The translations under genes and the position numbers were made by a program. Of a stretch of 47,368 bases of DNA, positions 1 through 10,837 are shown one piece after another (the stretch's first letter is position 1; each line of letters opens with the position of its first letter). The notes below the pieces were generated by a model, which searched no databases, was not told the origin of the DNA, and was given only the letters and a program-made list of their open reading frames with translations. This stretch comes from Basidiobolus meristosporus CBS 931.73 (Eukaryota > Basidiobolomycota > Basidiobolomycetes > Basidiobolales > Basidiobolaceae). The stretch lies in NCBI GenBank assembly GCA_002104905.1, contig MCFE01000673.1:1-47368 (forward strand), written 5' to 3'.

Positions 1-399
1 ATTCCTCAGTCGTTGCAGATCTCCAAAACTTTGTCTGAGGCCTATTTGGGGCCTCTTTTACAGTCTGGGGCTCATCAATACGGACTGAATAAGCATAGGT
101 TAAGTGTGTACCCTCCTTGATACAATAATTTGGGCTATTTCTTGTCTGATTGAATCTCAGGGCATTTGACGCTGGAATGATCACTTCTGGGATATTCCTG
201 GGCACTGATTCTGGCTGAATCATGGTTGTAGAGTCCTCTGGAGTGAAAAGATTTCTTTGATTTGCTCTGAATCAATCCTGACAATTGCTGGACTTGAGAT
301 CAGATTTTTGTCATCATCTGAAGTCATTTTTTGTGAAAATTTTGGGTTTTCATCAGACAGCACATCCCTGGACTTGTTTAGCTTCTTCTCTTTGGTATT
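1..399 (-). pseudogene. copia-1 integrase-RT connector, remnant
   Basis: This is the left edge of copia-1, read on the minus strand. It aligns closely with 45115-45500 of copia-2, which links the integrase to the reverse transcriptase. No uninterrupted frame is visible. The integrase frame stops at 400, where copia-2 continues without a stop. The reverse transcriptase and 3' LTR of this copy should lie beyond position 1. Confidence 0.75.
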
Positions 400-1383
400 T
401 TAGTGTCTGTATGCGTTGCTCTCATTGCAGTAACCCAAAAATATGCATTTTATACTTTTTGGCTCAAATTTTGACTGATTTCTGGGCAGTTTCTTGGCAT
501 ATGCTGTACACCCAAATATTCTTAGATGTTCCACACTTGGTCTGTACCCATACCATACTTCAAATGGAGTAGAATCACAAAGCATTCTGTTATAACTTCT
601 ATTTTTAAGGTATACAGCAGTGGCAACTGATTCTGCCCAAAAATCATAGGATAGTTTTTGAACATGGATCATAGATCTTGCCATATCAATTATTGATCTG
701 TTGGCACATTCTGCTACTTCATTTTGCTGTGGGGAGTATGGTACAGTAGTCTCTTGCTTTATACCATGAACTTTGCAGAATTGGATGAAGAGTTTTGAGG
801 TATATTCTCCAACATTGTCAGAGCATATTGTCTTGATTTTTTCACCAGTTTCTCCCTCCACCATGGCTTTAAACTCCCTGAACTTAGAAAGAGCTTCTTC
901 CCTTCTCTTCATGGAGTAGACCCACCTGTATCTTATATAATCATCAGTAAAAGTGATTAAATACTTCATCCTGCCTAAGGATAAATTTTGCATAGGTCCA
1001 CACAGATCTGAGTGAATAAGATCTAATTTTTTCTTAGTTTTAATTAACTCAGAGCTCTTGAACAGATGTCTGGCTTGCTTCCCATATATGCAGGCTTCAC
1101 AGTGCTCCAAAATAGCTGGGGGATCAACTTTTACTCTGGAGATTAGCTGATCTTTGATTATTTTGCACAAGTAATCAAAATTCATGTGCCCAAATCTCCT
1201 GTGCCAAAGCATTGGTGTTTCTTCATTGAAGTTACCCATACTGGCTTCCAAATATGATGGAATATAAGTCAGCCTGTATAGATTCTTATCTCTGATACCC
1301 AAAGCAATATGGGCACTATTTTGATCAGCAATCTTGCATACAGCATTGTCAAAGCTGAAATTGAGTCCTTCTGCAGTGGCCAT
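400..1383 (-). pseudogene. copia-1 GAG-pre-integrase and integrase
   Basis: This is the Ty1/copia Pol segment that inserts the cDNA into the host genome. A GAG-pre-integrase domain comes first (LWHRRFGHMNFDYL, then CEACIYGKQ, the HHCC zinc-binding region). The rve integrase core follows. The three acidic positions can be seen as HSDLCG, CSDN and the glutamate of VAEC. The usual Gly before VAE is Glu here (QQNEVAE), while copia-2 keeps QQNGVAE. The frame ends early at 400 (NESNAYRH then stop), where copia-2 reads on. It continues the gag-protease segment to the right and is a decayed copy with an unbroken integrase core. Confidence 0.9.
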
Positions 1384-1864
1384 GCTTACAGATAGTAGGT
1401 TCTTGGCTATTTCTGGTACCTAGAGTACATCTTTAAGGGTCAGTGTATGGCTTCCTTCACTGCTTCTTAGGTTTACTTGGATAGTTCCTTCTCCCACTGC
1501 ATCAAGTGTTCTATTGTCACCCATGAAAACCTTCTTAATTGGAATATCTTGATATTGGGTAAAGAGTTCTTTTTGGTGTGTAAAGTGTTAAGATGCTCCA
1601 GAGTCAATATACCATGTCTGAGAATCATTTTTGTGGTCATATTAAGTGCAGATATGAATAGTGTATCTTCAGCTGTTGCAGCATTTCCATATTCAGGCTT
1701 TTTCTGCTCACTCTCTCTCTTTTTGAAGCACCAGTCTGATGTTTGTCCTTTCCTTTTGCAGTAGTTGCAAAACAGGTTGCTGTTGTTTTTGTAGGGTCTT
1801 GGGTACCTCCTTTGTTGGTTATTGCTGCTTATTAAAGCATTTTCTTCTTCCTTCTTATTGGCAC
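1384..1864 (-). pseudogene. copia-1 gag C-terminus and protease, 5' part displaced
   Basis: This minus-strand segment carries the nucleocapsid zinc knuckle and the aspartic protease. The knuckle reads CNYCKRKGQTSDWC; the histidine of CX2CX4HX4C is Gln here, whereas copia-2 has CNYCKRKGHTSDQC. The protease motif WYIDSGAS is kept, with its catalytic Asp, but is followed at once by a TAA stop near 1590 and frame loss. The segment ends at GCAC (1861-1864), where LTR T1 is inserted. The upstream part of gag resumes at 11517. Confidence 0.85.
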
Positions 1865-2936
1865 TGTAGTGGGGTGACAGTGACACCCACTGACAGATGT
1901 GCTCATTCCCTTATTTTCTACTTCCCTATATCCCTACTACACTCATTTTAGTATTATCCCATTTGTCTTGCCCAATCAGTACTATCCCATAAGCCGGTTG
2001 ACTATCACACCTGCTTACCTTATTGCATAAGTTACCCCTCACTTTATGTAAGATTACTAGCTACAAGTGCTTCTATATTAGGCAAGTACCCGCGCCAGTA
2101 CCCGTGACACATGATCAACCTGTGTCACCATCCCTACCATTTCCATACCATATATGGTATCCCCATGTTGCACAGGTTTCAGAATACTGATTCCTGATTG
2201 GTTGGATGTGCTGTGCCTCTTAGAACCTTCCGGCACCTACTTAGAACATTTGTAGGTCATTCTGATGTCATTAAGATTTCTATTGATATCCGGAACCTTC
2301 TGGAACACCATGATTAGTAATCACTTAGCCAGTGAGAAAAGTATATAAGGGAGGCTATCCCTCTACAATAAATCATCATCCCTTTTATCAATATACCAAC
2401 TTGTTGATTAGTGTGATCACTGCTACCTGCTGCTACCTGAACTTCCAACCCCAGACCACAGGACACTCCCAGGAAACCGCGCTAACAGCCAACTGACCTT
2501 GGAGGCACTACTTGTGAGGAATACTCAGAGTAGGTATCTTTTATTTATATTTGATTCTTTCCCAAGTTTGTTCTTGTACAGGCAAAGATACTTTTCTGTC
2601 TTTGTAACTATTGACCACAGCTGCATTCTTATCAAGTCCCTGCTGGTGGAGTTTACAGTTGTTTTGACTTTGGAAGCTTTAGTACATTGTCATCTCAAAG
2701 GACGCTGAACCCAGCACATACTTTTGTTAAGACGCCAACTAAGTTGGGGATTGTAGCTCAATAGTTTTCCCTTGACAAGCTTGTGGCTTTATTCCCCTTC
2801 ACATTAGATTAGAGACAGAACCCAAGTATTCCTAGCAAGCTTTTGCCAGAGGTTATTGCACCCAGTGAACACCCCACACACAAAACACTTGAGAAGTGTT
2901 GGACGTATCTCTCCCTTGGACCTATACACCACCACA
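1865..2936 (+). repeat. Solo LTR T1 (family T, 1072 bp)
   Basis: The sequence runs from TGTAGTGGGG to CACCACCACA, so it has TG...CA ends and an imperfect terminal inverted repeat (TGTAGTGG / CCACCACA). It carries a TATA-like box (GTATATAAGG, about 2341) followed about 25 bp later by AATAAA, as in an LTR promoter and polyadenylation region. The left flank is GCAC and the right flank GCGC. The matching unoccupied site in copia-2 (about 46975) reads GGCGCTTG, so the target duplication was GCGC and the left copy has mutated at its CpG. No internal region of this family is present, so its coding partner is unknown. Confidence 0.85.
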
Positions 2937-2940
2937 GCGC
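2937..2940. other. Shared 4-bp target duplication GCGC between two T LTRs
   Basis: GCGC separates LTR T1 from LTR T2. It recurs at 11513-11516 after T2, and in mutated form (GCAC) at 1861-1864 before T1. Confidence 0.85.
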
Positions 2941-3309
2941 TGTAGTGGGGTGACAGTGACACCCACTGACAGATGTGCTCATTCCCTTATTTTCTACTTC
3001 CCTATATCTCTACTACACTCATTTTAGTTTTATCCCATTTGTCTTACCCAATCAGTACTATCCCATAAGCCGGTTGACTATCACACCTGCTTACCTTATT
3101 GCATTAGTTACCCCTCACTTTATATAAGATTACTAGCTATAAGTGCTTCTATATTAGGCAACTACCCATGCCAGTACCCGTGTCACATGATCTACCAGTG
3201 TCACCATCCCTACCACTGCCATACCATATATGGTATCCCTATGTTACACAGGTTTCAGAATACTGATTCCTGATTGGTTGGATGTGCTGTGCCTTTTAGA
3301 ACCTTCCGG

Positions 3310-4029
3310 TGCGGTGGTGTAGAGGTACTCCTGGGAGAAGCTACACAACTCAAGGTGTGTGAGGTGTCTGATGGGTGCAATAACCTCTGTGTCTAAACTC
3401 TGTGTGTCTTGTGCACTACCCTGAAAAGCTCCTTGATGTCAGGTCTGAGATGTACTGTTGAAGGCAGGTGCAGTGATCAACTGCTAATCAATAAGGTAGA
3501 AGTGTTACTGATAGAAGGGATGATTTATTGGTGAGGGATTGCTTTCCCTTAAATACTTTTCCTGATTGCCAAGTGATTACTAATGAAAAGGTTATAGAAG
3601 ATTCTAGGTATCAGTGGAATTCTTAATGACATCACTATGAGCTAAAAATATGCCAAGAATGTCCTGGAAGGTTCTAAAAGGCACAGCACTCTCAACCAAT
3701 CAGGAATCAGTAGTCTGAAACCTGTGCAACATAGAAATACCATATATGGTATTGAAGTGGTAGGGATGGTAACACAGACCTAGGTCATGTGTCATGGGTA
3801 CTGACGCAGGTACTTGCCTTATATAGATACATCTACTGATCACAAAGCTGAATAACATCTAGGATAACTAATGCTAATAACTAATCAGGGTAAACATCAT
3901 ATGGGGATAATACTGATAATATGGGCAAAAGAAGAATGGGATAATACTGATAAGATAAAATATGGATAAGTATATCATAATGACTATATGAATAAACTTG
4001 TCTGTGGGAGGTATGTTTACCTTACCACA
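3310..4029 (-). repeat. Solo LTR of family S (720 bp) inside T2
   Basis: The insertion is flanked by CCGG at 3306-3309 and 4030-4033. LTR T1 gives the uninterrupted reference (CCTTCCGGCACC, about 2227). The ends are TG...CA: read on the minus strand it starts TGTGGTAAGG and ends CACCGCA. Internal blocks such as ATACCATATATGGTAT resemble family T, so S is a related but diverged family inserted in the opposite orientation. No ORF is apparent. Confidence 0.85.
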
Positions 4030-4451
4030 CCGGCACCTACTTGGAACATTCTTGGGTCATTCTGATGTCATTAAGATTTCTATTGATATCCAGAACCTTC
4101 TGGAACACCATGATTAGTAATTACTTAGCCAGTGAGAAAAGTATATAAGGGAGGCTATCCCTCAACAATAAATCATCATCCCTTTTATCAATATACCAAC
4201 TTATTGATTATTGTGATCACTGCTACCTGCTGCTACCTGAACTTCCAACCCTAGACCACAGGACACTCCCAGGAAACTGAACTGACAGCCAACTGACCTT
4301 GGAGCTACTGCTTGTGAGGAATACTCAGAGTAGGTATCTTTTATATATTTGATTCTTTCACAAGTTTGTTCTTGTACAGGCAAAGATACTTTTCTGTCTT
4401 TGTAACTATTGACCACAGCTGCATTCTTATCAAGTCACTGCTGGTGGAGTT

Positions 4452-4838
4452 TGTGGGTTATTACTGACTGTACTTGATGAGTGGGAGAGCTTGTAGGTCA
4501 AGTCAGTACCACTTGGTTCAGAATAGCTTCCGATAGAAGGTAGCAAGGTAATAAAGACTTCTGTTTATTTCGTCCAAATCTTGTTGTTCTTCCTGGTTCA
4601 ATTGGGTAGATATATATATCACTTGGAGGGGCTTAGACAATAGACAATGTGTTATAAAATAGGGGTGTGAACACCTTCCTGTTATGGTAAGTGTTCTAAC
4701 TAGATAAGGGCAGGGATAGGAGGGGAGGACGCGTGGGGGAATCATAGGGAGGGTACTGGAGGACTTCGGGTAGGACTCTGGAGGGAACTCTTGGGAGAAC
4801 TCTTGGGCGAAGAGTGGGTACTACATTGAGTACTCACA
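4452..4838 (-). repeat. Gypsy-A 3' LTR
   Basis: The ends are TGTGGGTT and ACTCACA on the plus strand. Read in the sense (minus) direction it carries TATATATA (about 4610-4618) and AATAAA (about 4563). It differs from the other LTR at 4532, 4582, 4697, 4733 and 4809. No strong polypurine tract was seen next to it; the sense strand just upstream is only moderately purine-rich (TTTGAGGACAAAG). Confidence 0.95.
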
Positions 4839-4882
4839 TATCCCGGGGGTTAAGTGGGAGCTTTGTCCTCAAAGTTCTTTGA

Positions 4883-6052
4883 CTAACTCGCTTCTCCAGG
4901 ATCAATTTCGTTTACAGAGCATGGGGAGTCACCGTAGTACCATTGCTGGTTGTTGCTCGCAAGGGGATCACGGGCAAGTACCTGATACCATTCGGCGGCA
5001 GAGTGGGGTGCGGCCTGTGTTGCTTGAGGGATGTTTTCCACAGAGCCAAATAGTTGGCAAACCATAGGGTTCTGGGTAAGTTCCTCGGGAGGGTCAGAGA
5101 CCAAGAAAAGGTGCAATAGCGCAATAAAGTCTTGCTTCTTTATCTTGCGAACGTTATCGGGGCTTGTCCTTTTTGTGTTCAATATGACGGCGGGGGACCT
5201 TTTGAAGAGGGCGTACACTCGGTCGGCAGTCACCCGTTGTCGATAACAAGTTTTTGCTTCTTCCAAGACGTATTGTAGTTCTTCCGTAGAAACTGTGGCG
5301 TGATCAAGGCGCTTTTGTACTCGCCTCATGGTTTCTACAGAATCCGCGGCGGTTTCTTTGGCTTCTTGGAGTTGGACTTCATACTGATTCCTGAGTTGTC
5401 ATATGGTAGACCACTGTAATAGTTGTAACACAGCAACTTGGTGGATCGCATGGGTTAACTGGCCGGTGTATTTAATCTGTTTGTGTATCTTCTCTAAGAT
5501 GGTTCCTTCTTGGAAATGTGGTTCAAGATGTTCGCAAATTTCTCGGAGGAGTCCTTCAATCGGGAGTTCTACTTCTGGTGCTCTTGCAGCTCATACCAGG
5601 TCTGCATATACCTCAACAACCGTGGTACCTATTAATGGCAAGTATGCAACAAAACAGGGGGGCTCTCGAGGTCTTGTGAGGGCGCAACAGTTGATTCCTT
5701 GTGTCTTCTGTCTGACTGTGTCCAGTATGGATACGGGAATCAGCATGGCGTCCTTCTCCTTAATGATCAAGGAACCTCCTCTTAGGTGGTACACGGTCTT
5801 CTTGGGTAGTATCTCTATGCTTTGTATTGGCGTGGGTAACTTGTCTCGTCCCTCTCTGATTGTGTCTTGTATTAGCGTGACTGCTCCGGCAAACAACTCT
5901 TCATAGGTGGCTCTCGTCGTACGTAACGCTCGTACCATATCTCTTAACACTTGCAGGTTGGTTTTGTTTTCGATATCATCTTGGTTCTTGCTAGTGGGAG
6001 GGGTATTGCCAGTTTTGGGTGAACTGTTTCCTTTGGCGCTTTCCATATGCAT
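4883..6052 (-). pseudogene. Gypsy-A extra ORF downstream of integrase, unknown function
   Basis: This ~390-codon frame lies between the integrase and the 3' LTR, on the sense strand. It runs from an ATG near 6052 to a TAG at 4883-4885, broken by TGA at 5591-5593 and 5399-5401. It is in the same frame as pol. Two further stops (TGA 6182-6184, TAA 6092-6094) separate it from integrase, so it could be an independent env-position ORF or a C-terminal extension of Pol. The first half has IKEKDAMLIPVSILDTV; the second is rich in Glu, Gln and Arg, with a likely coiled coil (LQEAKETAADSVETM to YVLEEAKTCYR). No signal peptide, membrane span or cysteine pattern of an envelope protein was seen. I do not recognise the family. 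Confidence 0.7.
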
Positions 6053-6181
6053 TCTTTTGTTCTCCCCTTTGGGCAAACTCCCTTGCGCATATTATTTGTA
6101 CCTATATTGACTAAAATCTCCTCTAATAAACTTCGAATGTATCCCGTGTCTTCCTCTATCCTTGTCCTGATAATTGTTTAA

Positions 6182-7516
6182 TCACACTTTGGTCTCAGTG
6201 ATGATCGGTGGATCATCATGAAACGGTTTCAGATGGGCTGGTGCTACGTTGCTGATTGTCTTATTATTCAGGGTGATGGTGTACTTTGGTCCATGGTCCA
6301 AACTGATAATGGTGCATGGGCCAATCCATTGGGGTGTAAATCGTGGGCGGAACTTGAGGCCTGCAATGGTTTGGTCGTACCACACCTTATTGCCTGGTTT
6401 CCACTTTCGTCTTGTTAGTTTCTCATTTTTGGGTGGAGGGGGAAGGTGCTTGTCAACATTTTCGAATACTTTTATGTATAGGTGGGCGATACGGTGTATC
6501 AACCTTTCTATATAGTCGTTATGTGTCGTCAGGGGGACACCTTCCATCGTCAATCCAGCTTCCTCCCGCCACTTGGGTCTTCGTCCATATAGGATTTCAT
6601 ATGGGGAGAAACCCGTCGTTTTATTTGGTGTGGTGCGCATTGCTAGGAGTGTCAGTGGGAGCAGCTTGGCCCATGATTGGGGAAGTTCCCAGTGAAGCTT
6701 CTCCAGTTTGCGGCAACACGTCTGGTTCATCCTCTCGGTTAATCCGTTAGTCTGGGGGTGATACGCGGCCGTGAAGACTTGTTTCACGCCCATCATTTTG
6801 CACAGGTGGGCCACGGTGTCGTTCAGGAAGGAACCACCATTGTTGGACAGGAGTATCTGAGGATATCCGTGTCGGCAGATGAGGTGTTCTAGAATGAATT
6901 GGGCGGTTGTCTTCTGATCTTTATTGCGGATGGCTTGGGCTTCTACCCACTTTGAGAAATAATCGGCAGCAATTATTATGTATTGTTCTCCTTTCTTTGT
7001 TTTCATAAAGGGGCCAACAAAGTTGATCCCTACTTGGTGGAAGGGCAGGTCAACCGGTATTGGTGCGGTTGTCCCTATCTTCTGACTTCGGTTGAATCTT
7101 TTGCAAGTGGTGCATCTTTGTAACGTATTTGTAACGTCGGTCATCATTTTTCGCCAATAAAACGTTTTTCTTAACATCTTATATGTCGTTAGGGGGTTAG
7201 CGTGTCCCAATGACATATGTCTTTCTTGTATGATTTCTTCACGGGCTGCTAGTGGGGGTACCTTGGCTCTGGACTCTCCTTGGAGGAACCATAGTCGATT
7301 TTCTTGTACTTCGTACTGACACCATTTCCTTCAAAATTCTCTCTTCTGTTTGTTTGTAACAACGTGTTCAGGATACCTCCCTTTCTTTTTAAAGCAGATT
7401 ACGTCCTCGTACTCATCACTGACACGTATTTGGCAAACGGGATAGCGACTGAGGAAGTCTGCGTCCTGGTGTTTCTTGCCAGCGCGGTGAATTATTTCAA
7501 AGTTGTATTGCTGTAG
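6182..7516 (-). pseudogene. Gypsy-A integrase
   Basis: The N-terminal HHCC zinc-binding region is clear (HMSLGHANP, then CTTCKRF), followed by the rve core and a chromodomain-free C-terminus (FHDDPPIITETKV). Of the three catalytic acidic residues only the glutamate survives (TNGLTERMN). The first Asp is Asn (VGINFVGPF, codon 7022-7024) and the second is also Asn (LLSNNGGSF, codon 6842-6844). Both changes fit GAC to AAC at a former CpG. An in-frame TGA sits at 7331-7333 in the region leading from RNase H. The enzyme would be inactive. Confidence 0.9.
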
Positions 7517-7903
7517 TCATAGGGCCCAACGTGCTAGTCGGCCGGTAAAGTCTTTAGTTTTCATCAGCCAGACCAGTGCGCTGTGGTCTGTTACTATTGT
7601 GAATTGGCAACCATGTATGTATGTATGGAATTGTTTAATTGAATAAACAACAGCCAGACATTCTATCTTGGGAACGGGGTAGTGGCATTTGTGTTTGTTT
7701 AGCAAACGGCTCACGTAACCGATCGGGTGGAATTTGCCGGGTTGGTGGTATTGTCCCAGTACGGCGCCTATACCGGTGAGGCTTCCATCACAGTTAATAA
7801 AAAATCTTGCATCCCAATTGAGAAATTGTAACACTGGCGGTGACGTCAGGGAATGTTTCAGCTGATCGAATGCTCTCTTTTGAGGCTCCGACCATACAAA
7901 ACA
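7517..7903 (-). pseudogene. Gypsy-A RNase H
   Basis: This is the RNase H domain that removes the RNA strand during reverse transcription. The segment shows NCDGSLTGIGAVLG, KIECLAVVYSIKQF and TDHSALVWL, which hold the catalytic acidic residues. It is bounded by in-frame stops, TAG at 7904-7906 and TGA at 7517-7519, but shares one frame with RT and integrase. The reading resumes after the TGA with LQQYNFEIIHR, typical of the gypsy RNase H end. Confidence 0.88.
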
Positions 7904-9136
7904 CTAGCCCTTTTGCGTCAATTTGTATAGGGGGGCTGCTATCATTGCGAAGTTTTTGACAAAGCGGCAATAGTAGCCGGCTAATCCTAGGAATCCCAAC
8001 ACTGCATTAATGTCCTTTGGTGCAGGTGCATTTTGAACGGCTTTCAGGAGTGATGTAGATGGGTATATTCCATCTGCCAAGATCTCGTGGCCCAGGAACA
8101 ACAATTTTGTATACAGGAAATGGCACTTCTTGGGATGTAGTTTGAGTTGGTTCTTGAGGAGGGATGTCAGGATACGTTGCACGTCGTGTATATGTTCTTC
8201 TACATTGGGGGAATATATCGTGATGTCGTCCAGATACACGAGGGTGCATTCCCATTGTAGATTTCCTAGCACCTTGTCGATCATCCTTTGGAATGTAGCG
8301 GGGGCATTGCACAAGCCAAAGGGTAGTCGGTTCCATTTGTATAATCCAAACGATGTTATAAAAGCGGTTTTGGGTCGATCTTCCGGGGCTACTTCTACTT
8401 GCCAATACCTGGAGATTAAGTCAAGAGAGCTAAAATATTTAGCTCCAATTAATCTGTCCAAGAGGTCGTCTATTCGCGGTAGCAGATACACGTCCTTCTG
8501 GGTGACGGCGTTCAATTTCCGGTAGTCAATGCAAAAGCGTCGCTTTCCGTCTTTCTTCGGGACTATCACTACGGGGGAGGCCCACGGAGACTGGCTCTCT
8601 GTAATGATGTCGTCTTTTAATAAAGTTTCAATTGTCTCTTTGATATAGTCTGTGTCAATTTTTGAATTCCTATAGGCTTTTTGCTTGATGGGGTATTTGT
8701 CGGCGAGGTGGATTTGGTGATATACCCCAGGTATATGACCAATTACTTGGTTCTTAGAGAATACTCAGGCAAGCGGACGTATTCCTTCTAGGAATTTGTC
8801 TCGTAACGTAGGCGGTAGACCGGGGTCCACATCTAGTTTGGGGAGTTCTTCTTCTGGTTCTTTGTTTTGAGGTGGTCCTTGGTTGTTTCCGTCGACTTCC
8901 TCTAAGTTTAACAATGGCACTCCTCTAGGCAATGTCACCGTGTGTCGCCCGTTGTTAACCACTAAGCATTTCAGGCTTTGCGTTTCAAATTTTGGTGGTA
9001 TCCATACTTTAGGGATCAAGATTCCTTCCAGTTGCTTGGATGCTTTTGCTGCGGTTATCATTCTTCCGCTCGTTGAATAAGCTATTGGTGTTTCTAATGA
9101 GATCACCGTCTCACTGGCGGGTGGTATTTTTATCAC
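7904..9136 (-). pseudogene. Gypsy-A reverse transcriptase
   Basis: The RT core has the expected motifs in order: FCIDYRKLNAVT, SSLDLISRYWQV, LPFGLCNAPATFQ and the catalytic YLDD (LVYLDDITIY), then FLGHEI and FLGLAGYYCRFV. The catalytic centre is intact. An upstream linker (8765-9136) continues from the protease. A TGA at 8765-8767 interrupts the frame between linker and RT, and a TAG at 7904 ends it. The length and motif order match Ty3/gypsy RTs. Confidence 0.93.
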
Positions 9137-9139
9137 CTT

Positions 9140-10024
9140 TCATGTGATGATCGGAGACTGCAACGGTTTCACCTCTTTGATTGTCACACTGTTGCTACGC
9201 GCCTGGCTCTCATCGGTGATATGAATCAGTGGGATACTCTCGGTATCCCACCTGAGTTCAGATGCACTGTAAAGTATATCCATCTTATGTTGGATAAACC
9301 AACTCTCGCCAATGAGTAAGTTGTTGGCTGCGACGGGTAGGACCATGACATCTTGGCGTATTATCAAGTTGCCTAGCCAAATGGGGCAATTGGGCACCAT
9401 ACCTACCGTTGTATCCAGTTGGTCATTCGCTAGCCGTACTTGAATGGTGTCGTTGGGGACTATATTTAGTTATAGACGTTTCGCTAATGACTCTGACATG
9501 ATCAACGTAGAGGATCCTGTGTCAATAAGGGCAAGAATCTCCTTATTCTCTATACGTACCTTTACGTATGTACCTTTATTCGGTTTTTGCAGGACCGTCT
9601 GGTTGACATGGAGGGTCGTTATCTCCTTCAATCCCTCTATCAGTTCCTTGACTAGAGCTGGGGCCAGTCCCAGTAAATTGGTTATTGGGAGGGTTGCCTT
9701 GGTTTGCTCTAGTACCTTCATTATGGGGAATAGGCCATGGGAAGACGTGCTAGCGTTCTTCATTTGCTTTAACACTTCTTCCCAAGGTTCATTCTGTACT
9801 TCTTCACCTAATTCCGCGCTCTTTCCTTTTGACGGAACCTCTACTACAGGTTCCTTTGCCTCCTCTCTAGAAGCAACATGTTGACGCTTCTTCTTCTGCA
9901 CTTCAATTGTCCTGACCAGAGGGCTTAGATTGACTGAGTCCCGTTGGCCTCCTGGCGAGGGACTCTGTCTTTTGACGCCTTCTTCTCTTTTGTGTCCGGT
10001 ACGGCTTCTCTTCCATATCGTTTT
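9140..10024 (-). pseudogene. Gypsy-A protease and N-terminal Pol
   Basis: The pol frame opens at 10024 and overlaps the end of gag (TAA 9925-9927) by about 100 bp in the -1 frame, as expected if Pol is made by -1 frameshifting. No canonical slippery heptamer could be found in the overlap. The aspartic protease motif LIDTGSSTLI is intact, and ANNLLIGESWF matches the C-terminal part of retropepsins. The frame is broken by TAA at 9470-9472 and TGA at 9140-9142. Confidence 0.85.
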
Positions 10025-10796
10025 TCACATCCATGGGCCCGGTGACCTACTTCTCCACACACATAACATGGATACTGTTGTTGCGGTCGTTCCATCTGTT
10101 GGGTCAGGACTTGAACCTGGGCCTTTAGATCTACGACAGCTTCCCAGAGTTTATCACCCTCTTTGGGGACTTCTTGGACATTGTTGATTGAGAGTTCTTG
10201 GACCTTTCGCCGTAATTCCTCTAACTCACGGTCTTTCGGGGAGGCGATTTTTCCTTTCTTACAGGGGATCCCTGTCCTTCAATCATTTGTATCACTATAG
10301 GGTAGCCCCATAGCAAGATGACCCCTCGTACTTGTTTGACCAACTCTTGCAACATTTTACATCCCTGTTGTTCTTCAGACGCCCTACGTCTTATTTCGTC
10401 GTCTAAGCCCATGATGTAATACCTCATGAGCTGTTGTTTGGCAATTTCATCCTTTGGGAGACATCGAACTTGTTGGAGAAACAGTTCAGTGTAGGCTTCA
10501 TAGCTTTCACTGCTTTTCTTCCGCGAGGACAGTAGAAGGGCTTTGTAGTGGTATCCTTTGGCATATAGAAAGCATGTCTTGTAGGCTTCTTCTAGTGCAT
10601 CCCAGTTGTCTTTGACTGCGTCTTCCAACCCATAATGCCATCGCCATGCTGACCCTTCCATATGTCTTGCAAACTCTCTTACTTTCTTATTGTTGTCCCA
10701 TCCTGCATCAACCGCAACTCTCTCAAACTTATTGAACCACTCAAGGGCTTTCTCTCTCTTTCCCTTGTATGTTTTTAGTTTGATTGTAGTAGTCAT
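9925..10796 (-). pseudogene. Gypsy-A gag (capsid and nucleocapsid)
   Basis: The ATG at 10794-10796 follows the primer-binding site by about 20 bp. The capsid part contains ARHMEGSAWRWHYGL and YEAYTELFLQQVRCLPKD, typical of the retrotransposon gag domain. A one-base indel near 10238-10245, in a run of four G (plus strand), shifts the frame. In the new frame a coiled-coil stretch and a zinc knuckle CYVCGEVGHRAHGC (10027-10068) follow. Gag ends at TAA 9925-9927. About 290 residues would be normal for this family. Confidence 0.88.
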
Positions 10797-10816
10797 TACC
10801 TCACTTGTGCTTATTT

Positions 10817-10833
10817 CTGCAGAGACGGCACCA
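10817..10833 (-). promoter_or_regulatory. Gypsy-A primer-binding site
   Basis: Just inside the 5' LTR, the sense strand reads TGGTGCCGTCTCTGCAG. A TGG start a few bases from the LTR is the usual complement of a tRNA CCA end. The priming tRNA was not identified. Confidence 0.7.
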
Positions 10834-10837
10834 AATA

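Noticed and set aside
4201-4416. A recurrent ORF antisense to the T LTR, also seen at 15714-15986 and 43910-44245
   Set aside because: It recurs because the LTR itself is repeated. It crosses the TATA and AATAAA region and has no features of a protein.
5403-5906. A 167-codon ORF on the plus strand
   Set aside because: It is a shadow of the gypsy-A extra ORF, whose frame continues through on the other strand with only two TGA stops.
4883-6052. Calling the gypsy-A extra ORF an envelope gene
   Set aside because: Position alone suggests it. There is no signal peptide, membrane segment, cleavage site or cysteine pattern.
8007-8525. Two ~130-codon ORFs overlapping the gypsy-A RT
   Set aside because: They are shadows of the RT frame, which carries the YLDD and all family motifs.
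9925-10024. A canonical -1 slippery heptamer in the gypsy-A gag-pol overlap
   Set aside because: The overlap and -1 relation are real, but no X XXY YYZ heptamer in the gag frame was found.
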